Of a DNA stretch of 64,000 nucleotides, positions 25,706 to 34,361 are shown piece after piece. The position numbers and the translations under genes were made by a program. The stretch is from Phragmitibacter sp965284365 (lineage in GTDB: Bacteria; Verrucomicrobiota; Verrucomicrobiia; Verrucomicrobiales; Verrucomicrobiaceae), in contig OZ260079.1 in assembly GCA_965284365.1 (NCBI GenBank), positions 4,154,001-4,218,000 on the forward strand. Direction: 5' to 3'. Numbering within the stretch: position 1 is the stretch's first letter; every line of letters begins with the position of its first letter. The notes under the pieces were generated by a model. The model had not been told where the DNA came from and searched no databases. It saw only the letters and a list, made by a program, of their open reading frames with translations.

Positions 25706-26206
25706 TTACCTTAGCTTCTTAAGAGCCTCGTTGCTCAATTCCGCAGGAGGCATCCCCTTCGTTAGGGATTCGCATAGCTCGAGTATGAGATCGATGCGTC
25801 TGTGCACGCGCTCAGATTTTGGTTTGATGGCTTTTCGTAAATAACTTTTCAGAAGATTGGGTAACCTGCTGTTAGGCTGAAGTTCCACGTGTATTGATAG
25901 GCTTGCAAAAGGGGAAATGACAATTACCTGCCGGTCTGCCTTGGCAAGATCACTTTTTCGATTAGCCAGAACCACGGTCAGTCGATCAATTGTCCCGAGC
26001 GCGATAACGACGCCCTCAGAACCACAATCAAGATAACTTAAATCAGTGTCCAGGACTCGCGCAGCTTCAGGAGCGGTAGAAAGGGTCAAGAAAAGCTCGG
26101 ACTCCAAAGTCTTCTCTAAGTCTGATGCCGCACCATGCACCAACAAAGAAAATTGCAGAACACCCACAATCAGCAAAGTCACCTTCAGTTTAATAATAGG
26201 ACTCAT
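25706..26206 (-). CDS. Secreted hypothetical protein
   Basis: The 166-residue protein has an N-terminal signal peptide (IIKLKVTLLIVGVLQFSLLVHGAA). The mature part has an acidic helix, a hydrophobic beta stretch (GVVIALGTIDRLTVVLANR, RQVIVISPFASLSIHVEL) and a basic helical C-terminus (LPNLLKSYLRKAIKPKSERVHRR). No family recognised. The start lies 217 bp from the divergent broken gene at 26423; that gap is AT-richer than the surroundings and probably holds both promoters, but I see no clear boxes. Confidence 0.55.
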   Translation of the reverse strand: MSPIIKLKVTLLIVGVLQFSLLVHGAASDLEKTLESELFLTLSTAPEAARVLDTDLSYLDCGSEGVVIALGTIDRLTVVLANRKSDLAKADRQVIVISPFASLSIHVELQPNSRLPNLLKSYLRKAIKPKSERVHRRIDLILELCESLTKGMPPAELSNEALKKLR

Positions 26207-26422
26207 TTTCCAGCAGCGTCGTTCGGTGCTTGCCTGATAGGGATTGTAACCCGGTTATTATTTTTCTGTCCAGCGTCTTCAAAGACAGCACCAAACTATT
26301 GCTTGTTTCCGCATAACCCTTTCAAGACTTCGCATGAGCAAACCAGCACCACGATAAGCCTGTGCAATTCTCCTTCAAACTGGTATTAACAGGTCCTGCC
26401 ACAATCGAAACGGACACCGCCC

Positions 26423-27098
26423 ATGGACACTCTATCCCTCTCGTTCGACACCCGTGGCTACGAATCTCTGCAGGACGACGCCAAGGTCCGAGTCTGGACG
26501 ACGCCGCAGGGAGATGCAGTTGGGGTTTATCACTTTGCGTTGCCGCCGGACATCACGGCGGATGTTTCCAACGTGGATGATGTCCGCGCCATGTATCGCA
26601 GTGATGCGGCGAGGAATGGATTTGGCCTGGTGGAGGCGGAACTGACGTCCGTGGACGGGTGCGCGGCCATCCGGGTTATTTTCAAAGCGCCTCAGGAGCC
26701 GCATGGCATGGTGTATCTCGGCTCAATCACAATACCTTTCCGCGACTTCAGCTGTGTGGTGAAAGTGCAATGTAATGAGTGAGGCACGACAGGTATGCGG
26801 GATACGGCGATCTTCACGGCGAGCATGCAAAATGGTGCAATAATTCTGGAGGATGGCGGTCGGGTGGTGGCGTGATCCTTATGACGGCAGCACGACGGGA
26901 CCGTTGCAGGCAAATCTCTCGGAGGATCGAAAGTATGATGCCGCCTTTCCAGATCATCCACTATCGCGTGCCCGGGCTTTGTTGGCACACCTTGAGTCTT
27001 CCATCAGACTTGATGATGAAGTGCGCGCCGCCGCCCCATTTGGTGGCGAAGCCGAGGCGGTGGAAGATCCAAAAAAGCCCTGGTGGAAAAAGTGGTGA
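26423..27098 (+). pseudogene. Hypothetical-protein gene broken by a stop and a frameshift
   Basis: The first 119 codons (MDTLSLSFDTRGYESLQDD to FRDFSCVVKVQCNE) end at TGA 26780-26782. The same frame continues after the TGA as GTTGMRDTAIFTASMQNGAI and LEDGGRV, and near 26855-26870 (a G-rich stretch) the sequence switches by one base to a frame reading GWWRDPYDGSTTG and FPDHPLSRARALLAHLESSI to a stop at 27098. Together the three parts match the order of a full-length family I recall as an uncharacterised bacterial protein with IPFRDFSFVIKVQC, TGxREA and DPYDP...FPDHPLSR motifs. Two lesions argue for a true pseudogene rather than one sequencing error. Confidence 0.72.
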
Positions 27099-27270
27099 GG
27101 TGAAATCGAGGAGCGCTTTGATGCCAGCGCCTAATATCGCGGATGCGCGCTCTGCTCATTACTAACCATGGCGCCAATTACAGAATCAGGAACTGCAGCG
27201 GTTAAGCCGCAAAGTTTTGCCATTGCCAAGGTGAAGAACGGCTCCATATCTGTGTGTCCTTCGACTTCCT

Positions 27271-30200
27271 GTGTCAGACTCTTCGCCAGCGTCAGGCTCT
27301 GCTGCTGATCCGTCCTCAGATGAGGCTGATCTTGCTGCTTTTCGCTATCGCGCTTTCCTTAGCTACAGCCATCGGGACAAAGCTATCGCGGAGTGGCTGC
27401 ATCGTTGGCTGGAGGCTTACAAGGTTCCCAAATCGCTCGTGGGTAAACCGGGGCGTGATGGGCCGGTGCCGCGTCGTCTGCTGCCCATCTTCCGGGATAT
27501 CAACGAACTGCCTGCGTCTGCCGATCTCGGAGGGAATCTTCGCGAAGCCTTGGAATCGTCCGCGATCCTGCTGGTGCTTTGCTCGCCGGACTCGGCGGCT
27601 TCCCGATGGGTAGGGGAAGAGATACTTTCATTCAAGCGCCTGGGCCGCGCGGGCCGTATCCTGGCGGTGGTGGTTCGCACGTCTGGGCCGGAAGTCATGA
27701 ACTGCTTTCCACCGGCGCTGGTTCATCCCATTCGGGACGACGGTTCATTGGATGAGTCCATCACGCTGGAACCTCTGGCTGCAGATCTTAGCAAAGAAGG
27801 CGGGGGCCGTGGGGTTGCCGCGCTCAAGTGTGTAGCCGGCATCCTGGGGGTGCCATTTGATTCTCTCTATGAGCGGGAGAAACGCCGACGTCGCCGCCAG
27901 TTGATCGTTGCCTTAGTTGCCGGTGTTTTGGCGATCAGCCTCTTCGGCGGCCTCTGGAGTTGGCAGAAGCGAGTGGTTAGAGAAGAAAGTGAGGCCATCG
28001 TGCAGCGCCAAAAAGCGGCCGAATTTGAGGAGCGAGGTCGCAAGCTTCTTCTCAACAGGAATGCCCTGGCAGCGGTTGAGGTGCTCTCGAATGCCCACCA
28101 GATCACTCCCGAAAGCGACACCGTTACGTTTATGCTAGCCGAGGCCCGCCGGCGTGCGCAAGGAAATGTGGGAGTGCTCGACCATCAAATCGGCGCCATC
28201 AGCCGAATCGAGATGGCTCCAGATGGCCACCATTTGCTTGTCACTAGCACGGATGAAGGACAATGCTCGGTCTGGAATCTTCAGACTCGCCAGATTGTAA
28301 AGCGATTCAAGCGACCTGACCATACCTCCTTTTCGCATGATGGACGATGGTTGGTAACTTGTCTCGAAGACCGCACGGTGCTTCACGACTTGCAGGAGAA
28401 AACGGAAAAATCTTTGCCGACATTCAGTGAAACCTGCTTTGTTCGCCAAGACACAGCAATCCTGGCGAGGGGAGGAGCGGAACGCGCAGAACCGGAAATG
28501 TTCCGTATCGTCGGTCTTGACGGCACCGTTGGATCCGGCTTTAGCTTCGAGCAGCCGGGATCTTTTGGAGGCATGGTGTCAGGTCGGGATGGAAACACCA
28601 CCGTGTTAGGCTGGTGGAAGCGCCCGACCACTGCAAAATTGCCACCCTCTCTGGATCTGGGCGAACCAAGAATATTGTGGATTGAATCAGAATCTCGAAA
28701 AGTTCTGATCGATCTGCCACGACACGAACGATCTCCGTTGTCCCTCACGCGAGAAGGCGACCGGCTATTTTACCTACGGCCGGACATGCATTGGGAGATG
28801 CGCACGCCTGAGAAAGTGATCTGGGACAAGGTCGCTCCGCCACAGGATTTTCCCGAAGTGTCGATGTCACAGGGGTCAAGATACGTGTTGCTTAATGAGC
28901 ATGGCACGATTCGTGTCCTTGATGCGGAAAGCGGTAAGGAGCTCTGGTCAGACGTATTCAGAGGGGCGGTGACGGATGGATTCGACCGATGGCTGGCCTA
29001 CACGAGTGATGACGGGACGGTGTCTATTCGCGAGGTAAATACGGGACGTAAACTAACAAGCTTTCGTGATCAAATCGGGGCAGAAAAGTCCTATTCCGGG
29101 GCACGTGATTTGTGTTTCACACCAGATGGGACTCGGCTGGTGACGGTAGGCACCGGTTCAAAGGTTGGGGTTTGGGATTGGGGGAAAACCGTCCCTGAGT
29201 GGCAACAGCTCGGGGACCCGAAAGGAAAACCTATCGCCCAAATTCTAGGGAATGGGACGGCCGGTGAAGTGCTGGCCCAGCGCGTCGATGGCTCCATCGA
29301 AGTGATTGATTTAGCCACAGGGAAAGTTCGCCGACTGTCTGTGCATGAGGCCGACGCCAAAGGAGCCTGGAGTGTGGCGATCAAACCTGATGGCGAGCAA
29401 ATCATGACTGGCTCTTGGGAGCCGCAGGATTTAGTGGCGGCTTCGGTGTATGATTTCAAATCAGGCAAGATCATCGAACGGCTCGACGATTTGGCAGAAG
29501 GGCGTTCTGGCGGAATCATCGTTCAGACCCCCATGCTGAAGCAGCAGATCACCGCACTGGCCTCAGGCTCGGGTTGGGTGACGCTCAATCCGAACAAAGG
29601 TGAGACTACACTCTGGGATTATGCTTCAAGGAAAAAGCTCGTAACCTTTGCCACGGGCTCTCCTGGTTGGATGCTGAGCGGAGAGCCTGCACAATCCAAA
29701 TGGGTCGCTCTGACTGGTGACGGAAAATGCCTCGCCGTAGCTCATGCCGGCGAAGTAACAAAAGTGTTTTTGCTCCCATCCGGGCAACTTCGCGATACGT
29801 GGGCTCATCCTCATCCAAAGCTGGACCTTCTGGCGCTCAATCACACCGGCACCCTGGCCATGACCAGTGACTTACATGGCCACCTCTATCTGTGGCATGA
29901 GGGGAAGCCAGAACCGGCGGCTGTGCTGATGGATAAGGAGTGTCGGATCAACGAACTCCTTTTTATAGGCGCCAACAGTGACATTGCCGTTGCCGCCTGC
30001 ACCGATGGAAGAGTGCGTTGCTGGACCTCTGAGGGAGAAGCATTGAAAACATTTGAGGAGGAAAAGTTCAACAATGCCGCCGACTTTGATCTCGGGGCGC
30101 CTTTTGATCCTGATGCCGATCGGTATCGTAGGGGCTTCCTTTCTCTTGCCTGCCTTGCCCGGTGGAACATCCTGGCGGCGGTCCACGACAGTGGCTACTT

Positions 30201-30366
30201 ATGTTTTTGGGACCTAAACACGGGGAGGCAACTCGTCCGCGCTTCGGCACCTTTGTCGATGCAATCCAGGTTGACCGTGAGCCCCGACGGAAACCGACTT
30301 CTGCTCTTCGGAACAGACGGCGCATTGCATATCTATGATATGTGCGTGGGCGACATGCGGGACTGA
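27271..30366 (+). CDS. TIR-domain protein with membrane helix and C-terminal WD40-type beta-propeller
   Basis: The 1031-residue protein opens at GTG 27271. Residues 25-195 are a TIR domain: RYRAFLSYSHRD (strand A), LPIFRDINELPAS (BB-loop region), ILLVLCSPDSAASRWVGEEI with the SxWxxxE pattern (Ser111, Trp113, Glu117), the position of the catalytic Glu in NADase TIR domains. A basic stretch (KRRRRRQ) and membrane helix 211-230 follow, then a short coiled coil and more than 700 residues of WD40-like blades (repeats with VWNLQT, VWDWG, LWDYAS, LWHEGK, CFWDLN). Bacterial TIR proteins of this type serve in signalling or anti-phage defence; a sensor propeller outside or inside the membrane is inferred. 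It converges with the di-heme peroxidase gene; their stop codons are one base apart. A 46-codon ATG frame (27168-27308) overlaps the start and is probably spurious. Confidence 0.85.
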   Translation: MSDSSPASGSAADPSSDEADLAAFRYRAFLSYSHRDKAIAEWLHRWLEAYKVPKSLVGKPGRDGPVPRRLLPIFRDINELPASADLGGNLREALESSAILLVLCSPDSAASRWVGEEILSFKRLGRAGRILAVVVRTSGPEVMNCFPPALVHPIRDDGSLDESITLEPLAADLSKEGGGRGVAALKCVAGILGVPFDSLYEREKRRRRRQLIVALVAGVLAISLFGGLWSWQKRVVREESEAIVQRQKAAEFEERGRKLLLNRNALAAVEVLSNAHQITPESDTVTFMLAEARRRAQGNVGVLDHQIGAISRIEMAPDGHHLLVTSTDEGQCSVWNLQTRQIVKRFKRPDHTSFSHDGRWLVTCLEDRTVLHDLQEKTEKSLPTFSETCFVRQDTAILARGGAERAEPEMFRIVGLDGTVGSGFSFEQPGSFGGMVSGRDGNTTVLGWWKRPTTAKLPPSLDLGEPRILWIESESRKVLIDLPRHERSPLSLTREGDRLFYLRPDMHWEMRTPEKVIWDKVAPPQDFPEVSMSQGSRYVLLNEHGTIRVLDAESGKELWSDVFRGAVTDGFDRWLAYTSDDGTVSIREVNTGRKLTSFRDQIGAEKSYSGARDLCFTPDGTRLVTVGTGSKVGVWDWGKTVPEWQQLGDPKGKPIAQILGNGTAGEVLAQRVDGSIEVIDLATGKVRRLSVHEADAKGAWSVAIKPDGEQIMTGSWEPQDLVAASVYDFKSGKIIERLDDLAEGRSGGIIVQTPMLKQQITALASGSGWVTLNPNKGETTLWDYASRKKLVTFATGSPGWMLSGEPAQSKWVALTGDGKCLAVAHAGEVTKVFLLPSGQLRDTWAHPHPKLDLLALNHTGTLAMTSDLHGHLYLWHEGKPEPAAVLMDKECRINELLFIGANSDIAVAACTDGRVRCWTSEGEALKTFEEEKFNNAADFDLGAPFDPDADRYRRGFLSLACLARWNILAAVHDSGYLCFWDLNTGRQLVRASAPLSMQSRLTVSPDGNRLLLFGTDGALHIYDMCVGDMRD

Positions 30367-30367
30367 C

Positions 30368-32146
30368 TCATTGTCTCACGGATCCACTTAGCGTCTTCAA
30401 AAACGCGACCAGTGCGGCCTTGTCCTCGTTCGTAAGTTGTAGTCCTTCATACCGCAGGTGCTTCGCGAGATTGGGATCAAGGGTATTGCTGCGTTTAAGG
30501 CCGCTGTTGTAGTGGTCAACGACCTCCTCCAGGGTGGTGAAACGCCCGTCGTGCATAAACGGCCCTGACTGCGTGAGGTTGCGGAGGCTGGGAGTCATGA
30601 ATTTGCCGCGGTCTTCTCTCTTCCCACTGATCTTAGCAAGGCCTTCATCTCTCATGGAAGCCTCATCATCCAGCCCATTATTGTGGAACTGGTGATCGGT
30701 GAAATTCGCCCCGCCGTGGCAGTGGAAACAGTCGGCGCCTTTGATGCCGTGGGCGGGGTCGCTTTCGGTGAAGAAGAGGAGGAAACCCTGCTGCTCTTGG
30801 GGGGTGAGTTTTTCACCTGCGGTGAGGGTGCGATCCATCTTGGAATCGCTGGCCACGAGTGTGAGGAGGAATTGCTCAATGGCTTTGGCGATGCGGTCTG
30901 GGGTGACGTCCGGCGAGCCGAAGGTTTGCGCGAATTGAGGCGCGAGGTCGGGGAGTTTTGTGACGACATTGCTCAGGGTCTCATGCATCTCCGTGGGATC
31001 CTGGATGGGCATCAAGATCTGCTCGCGCAGGGTGCGGGCGCGGCCATCCCAGAAATAAGAGGGCTTCCAGGCGAGATTAATAAGGGGCATGGCATGACGA
31101 ACGCCCACATGACCTTTGGCGCCGATGCTGAAGCGGCGACTATCGCTGAAGCTATGTTCGGCCACATGGCAACTGGCGCAGGACTGGGTGCTGTTGACGG
31201 AAAGGCGCTTGTCGTGAAAGAGCTTTTCTCCCAAGGCAATGCCGGGTTCGGTGAGGGGATTGTCCGCAGGGAAATTCGCGGGAGGGAAGTGGGGAGGGAT
31301 GCGATCCGCAATAAGCTTGGGCTTCCATGCCGATGCTGCTGCGGCGGCTTCCACACTGGCCGGGCTTGGTGATGAGAAATCGGGCTCGACGCGCAGGACG
31401 GAGAAACTAACGGCGCTGTTGTCCGCGAGCCGTGTTGCGAGACCACCGTCGTTGCCAGAGTGGGTGGAGTCCGCCGCAGTTATATCAATGACATTGGGTG
31501 AAGCGAAGACGCGATCCACATGCATCCGCATGGTGAGCGCCAGGTTACTCCGCAGGTCCAGACCCAAGGGAACCTGAATGGTGCTGCGGCAAGGCTGACC
31601 GGCGAGATGATACGAATAACCTCCCGCCTGCCCATCAGCTTGCGTGTAGCGGCCTTCGATCGCGAAGAAGACATACTGCCCGCGCCAACTCCAGTGGAGC
31701 GCATTGAAGTCGGGATTCAGCGGATGCTGGGCGGGCCACTGAGCGGCATTGGCTTTGTCCAAAGTTTCATCCAGGCCGATGTCGAAGCGCAGGGCGGTGA
31801 AGCGCTCGGCGGGAATGCCATTCAAGACAAAAGAGAGGCGGCCTTTGCCCAAGTCGATGTATTCCACCCAGTTTTTGGCGCCGATCCACTGGCCGTTTTC
31901 ACGCTGCAGTTCCGCGTGAGATAGCAGCATGGAGAGGCGAGTGACCGAAAAGACATTGCCGGCGGCGTTCTTGAGCGAAAGTGCATCGGCGACCAAGGGC
32001 TGATCCTGCCAGCGTGGCTCAAGGCGGACGGTGAGTTGAGCGCCTTGCAGGCGTGATGATATGAATGCGATCAGCAGGAGGGAGAGGAAGGCCAGCCATC
32101 GTGATGAACACGCGCTAAAGCCAAAGCCTTTGCGTGGCGACTTCAT
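30368..32146 (-). CDS. Secreted MbnP-like / di-heme cytochrome c peroxidase (MauG/MbnH-like) fusion
   Basis: The 592-residue protein has a signal peptide (residues 1-35, WLAFLSLLLIAFISS). Residues 37-225 match the MbnP family: LTVRLEPRWQDQPLVADALS, VTRLSMLLSHAELQRENGQW, GIPAERFTALRFDIGLDE and ALHWSWRGQYVFFAIEGRY (W-x-W-x-x-x-Y at about 152-158). A linker of about 40 residues leads to a MauG/CcpA di-heme domain (about 290-585) with heme motifs SCASCH (Cys323, Cys326, His327) and DCFHCH (Cys473, Cys476, His477). In known systems MbnH, a separate di-heme enzyme, oxidises a Trp of MbnP to kynurenine and MbnP binds copper; here both are one chain. ATG 32146 overlaps the stop of the sensor-kinase gene (ATGA), so translation is coupled. 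Confidence 0.88.
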   Translation of the reverse strand: MKSPRKGFGFSACSSRWLAFLSLLLIAFISSRLQGAQLTVRLEPRWQDQPLVADALSLKNAAGNVFSVTRLSMLLSHAELQRENGQWIGAKNWVEYIDLGKGRLSFVLNGIPAERFTALRFDIGLDETLDKANAAQWPAQHPLNPDFNALHWSWRGQYVFFAIEGRYTQADGQAGGYSYHLAGQPCRSTIQVPLGLDLRSNLALTMRMHVDRVFASPNVIDITAADSTHSGNDGGLATRLADNSAVSFSVLRVEPDFSSPSPASVEAAAAASAWKPKLIADRIPPHFPPANFPADNPLTEPGIALGEKLFHDKRLSVNSTQSCASCHVAEHSFSDSRRFSIGAKGHVGVRHAMPLINLAWKPSYFWDGRARTLREQILMPIQDPTEMHETLSNVVTKLPDLAPQFAQTFGSPDVTPDRIAKAIEQFLLTLVASDSKMDRTLTAGEKLTPQEQQGFLLFFTESDPAHGIKGADCFHCHGGANFTDHQFHNNGLDDEASMRDEGLAKISGKREDRGKFMTPSLRNLTQSGPFMHDGRFTTLEEVVDHYNSGLKRSNTLDPNLAKHLRYEGLQLTNEDKAALVAFLKTLSGSVRQ

Positions 32147-33594
32147 GGCGCCTTGCCCTCCGCAGGGAGCCGCACTTCGAACGTGGTGCCTTTTTCCAAA
32201 GCGCTCTGCACACTGATGTTCCCGCCTTGCGCTTCTGCCAACACCTTGCAGATGGCCAGGCCGAGTCCAGCGCCACCGGTGCTGCGGTTCCTTGAGGCGT
32301 CGGCCCGGTAAAAGCGCTCGAACAGATTCGGCAAGTGTTCGGCAGCGATGCCTGGACCGGTGTCTGCCACGGTCAGGATAGCATGGCCATTCTCCCGATG
32401 CGTGGACACGCGCACCTCGTCTCCAGCCCGGCAATATTTCGCGGCATTGGAGAGGAGATTCACCAGGATCTGGTTCATATGCTCGCTGCGGCCCAGGCAG
32501 GAGGCGGGCCAAAGGTCCTCGTGAAGGCGGATGCCTTTCTCATCCAGGAGGGGACGGATTAACTCGATGTTCTCCAGGCTAAGTTCATCCAAGGCCAGCG
32601 GCTCGCTAGGCGCCGCGCGGTCGGAGTCCGCCGAGGCGAGGATGAGCAAGGACTCCGTAAGACTGTGCATACGCTCAGCGGCGCGGCGTGTCATCTCGAT
32701 GGTTTTCTGGTCCGCCGCGGACTCCCGTTTCCGCGTCAGAGCCAACTGCGTCTGCGCGAGGATGATCGCCAAAGGCGTGCGCAATTCATGCGCCGCATCC
32801 GAAGTGAAGCGCTGCTGATCCTCGATCAACTTGGCCAGACGGGAGAAAGTGTCATTGAGCAGGACGACCAACTGACCGAGTTCGCTGCCGGAGTTAGTTG
32901 GGCTTAACGCGATGCGCTCATCCAAGTGACCGTTGGCGATGCGGCTGGCCGCCGCACTGATGTCGCGGATCGGGGCGATGGCCCGTGACGCGATCCATAA
33001 GCCGATGAGAGAGCCTGCGGCGAAGAGGGCGGTGCCAAAGCCAAATAACTTCAGCATGAAGAGGTTCATGGCCGACTTCAGTCCGGTTTCCGAGGTGCCG
33101 ACCAGCAGGCACTCTCCCGGCGGGGTGAACTCATAAGCTTCCCGGAAACCATTGCGGCTGCGTGCGGCGATCTCGCCGGTGCGGGTGGGGCGCGTGTCAT
33201 TGTCAGGCGCCTGGAGAGAGCGATCCATGAGGGCGCCATCACGATGCCAAACGATGAAATAGGTGTCTCCTGCAAACGTGGTGGCCACATCCGCACGATC
33301 CATCAGCGACTTCCGCTCGTCTCGTGGTGGGGGAGGCAGGTCAAAAGTATTACTGCGTGTATCCAGAGGGCCAAAGCGTCCGTCTTCCTGGGGCGGTCGC
33401 CCAGCGTCGGGACCGCGCGCCATTTCGCCGTGAATGACAAATAACTTCAGGCGCAGTTCGGAATCGAGATTGCGCAGTTCATTCGAGAGTTGCAGGCGGT
33501 AAGCCGTGACCCCAAGAGCCACCAGCACCGCCAGCAACAGCAGGCCGTGCCAAAGCTGAATACGCCAGCGAATGCTATGAGGCAGCAAGCGCAT
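32143..33594 (-). CDS. Sensor histidine kinase (CusS-like layout)
   Basis: The 483-residue kinase has two membrane helices (about 12-34 and 180-202) flanking a periplasmic domain of about 145 residues, a HAMP domain (ASRAIAPIRDISAAASRIANGHLDERI), a HisKA box with DAAHELRTPLAIILAQTQLAL, and HATPase motifs NLLSNAAKYC, ADTGPGIAAEHLPNLFERFYR and GGAGLGLAICK. A GTG three bases upstream is possible; the ATG at 33594 shares one base with the stop of the regulator gene (TGATG). Its partner is the upstream regulator. The layout is that of metal-sensing CusS/PcoS kinases, but no specific metal ligand pattern is visible in the periplasmic part, so the ligand is inferred from the neighbouring MbnP-like gene. 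Confidence 0.88.
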   Translation of the reverse strand: MRLLPHSIRWRIQLWHGLLLLAVLVALGVTAYRLQLSNELRNLDSELRLKLFVIHGEMARGPDAGRPPQEDGRFGPLDTRSNTFDLPPPPRDERKSLMDRADVATTFAGDTYFIVWHRDGALMDRSLQAPDNDTRPTRTGEIAARSRNGFREAYEFTPPGECLLVGTSETGLKSAMNLFMLKLFGFGTALFAAGSLIGLWIASRAIAPIRDISAAASRIANGHLDERIALSPTNSGSELGQLVVLLNDTFSRLAKLIEDQQRFTSDAAHELRTPLAIILAQTQLALTRKRESAADQKTIEMTRRAAERMHSLTESLLILASADSDRAAPSEPLALDELSLENIELIRPLLDEKGIRLHEDLWPASCLGRSEHMNQILVNLLSNAAKYCRAGDEVRVSTHRENGHAILTVADTGPGIAAEHLPNLFERFYRADASRNRSTGGAGLGLAICKVLAEAQGGNISVQSALEKGTTFEVRLPAEGKAP

Positions 33595-34244
33595 CACGGT
33601 ATGGTGTAGCCCCTCCCGCGATGAGTGACGATGAAGTCCTGCCCGAGTTTTTTCCTCAGGCGCAGAATGAGTACATCGACGGAGTTCGACATGGGTCCCT
33701 CGGATTCATCATAGAGATGCTCGTAGAGTTGGGTGCGGGTGACGATGCGCCCGCGGCGCTGCATGAGGAACTCGAGCAGGGCGCACTCATGATGGGTGAG
33801 CACGACGGGCTCGCCTTTTAACGTAGCGGCACGGGAGGAAATATCGAAAGCCACCTCTCCAATACGGAGGAGAGACGCGGCATTGCCATGCACACGGCGC
33901 ACCAGGGCTCGCACGCGCGCTGCCAGTTCCAGCAGGTCCACGGGTTTTGCGAGATAGTCGTCAGCACCCGTGTCCAGGCCGCGCACCCGATCCGGCACGC
34001 GGGTGCGGGCCGTAAGCATGAGCACGGGCGTTTTTCGAGTTTCGCGGAGCCGGCGCACGACTTCGAAACCGTCATACACCGGCATCATGACATCGCAGAT
34101 GATAGCGTCATATTCGGTGTTGAGCGCCTTGAAAAGGCCGTCTTCACCATCGGTTGCTTCATCAACGGCGTAGCCTTCGGCACGCATCGCCGCGGCGAGC
34201 GTGTCCAGCATGTCCGGTTCGTCTTCGATGATAAGCAGTCGCAT
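33594..34244 (-). CDS. OmpR-family response regulator (CusR-like)
   Basis: The 216-residue regulator starts MRLLIIEDEPDMLDTLAAAM, preceded by AGGAG four bases upstream, so ATG 34244 is chosen over the longer frame from 34292. The receiver has the EDE acidic pocket, Asp in AIICDVMMPVYDGF, MLTARTRVPDRV and the Lys in DYLAKPVDLLEL. The winged-helix domain ends SNSVDVLILRLRKKLGQ and RGRGYTIP. It heads an operon of regulator, kinase and MbnP/peroxidase fusion with overlapping genes. Its own upstream region and those of both YHYH genes share a direct repeat that fits an OmpR-type binding site. Confidence 0.9.
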   Translation of the reverse strand: MRLLIIEDEPDMLDTLAAAMRAEGYAVDEATDGEDGLFKALNTEYDAIICDVMMPVYDGFEVVRRLRETRKTPVLMLTARTRVPDRVRGLDTGADDYLAKPVDLLELAARVRALVRRVHGNAASLLRIGEVAFDISSRAATLKGEPVVLTHHECALLEFLMQRRGRIVTRTQLYEHLYDESEGPMSNSVDVLILRLRKKLGQDFIVTHRGRGYTIP

Positions 34245-34279
34245 ACTCTCCTGGGAGGACGCCATATTAGCAGGCGAAC

Positions 34280-34295
34280 ATGAACGCAACATGAA
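34280..34295 (-). promoter_or_regulatory. Direct repeat TTCAT-N6-TTCAT before the response regulator gene
   Basis: On the plus strand ATGAA-N6-ATGAA (within AACATGAACG repeated exactly at 34277-34286 and 34288-34297, period 11); on the minus strand it is TTCAT-N6-TTCAT, 36 bp before the start codon of the regulator. An 11-bp period is usual for OmpR/PhoB-type dimers. It is the reverse complement of the sites before the YHYH genes, so the regulator may control itself. Confidence 0.55.
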
Positions 34296-34322
34296 CGAGA
34301 TCGCCTAATTTTTTTCCTGCCA

Positions 34323-34338
34323 TTCATCTTAATTTCAT
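34323..34338 (+). promoter_or_regulatory. Direct repeat TTCAT-N6-TTCAT before the first YHYH gene
   Basis: TTCAT at 34323-34327 and 34334-34338, period 11 bp, ending 24 bp before the start codon at 34362. The equivalent site upstream of the second YHYH gene is at the same distance (37528-37543, also 24 bp). Together with the site at 34280-34295 it fills most of the 117-bp divergent intergenic region. Confidence 0.6.
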
Positions 34339-34361
34339 GTAGCGCTGCTAGCCTCACGTCT

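Noticed and set aside
27168..27308. 46-codon frame overlapping the start of the TIR/WD40 gene
   Set aside because: Short, unrelated frame with no conserved motif. A leader peptide cannot be excluded but nothing supports it.
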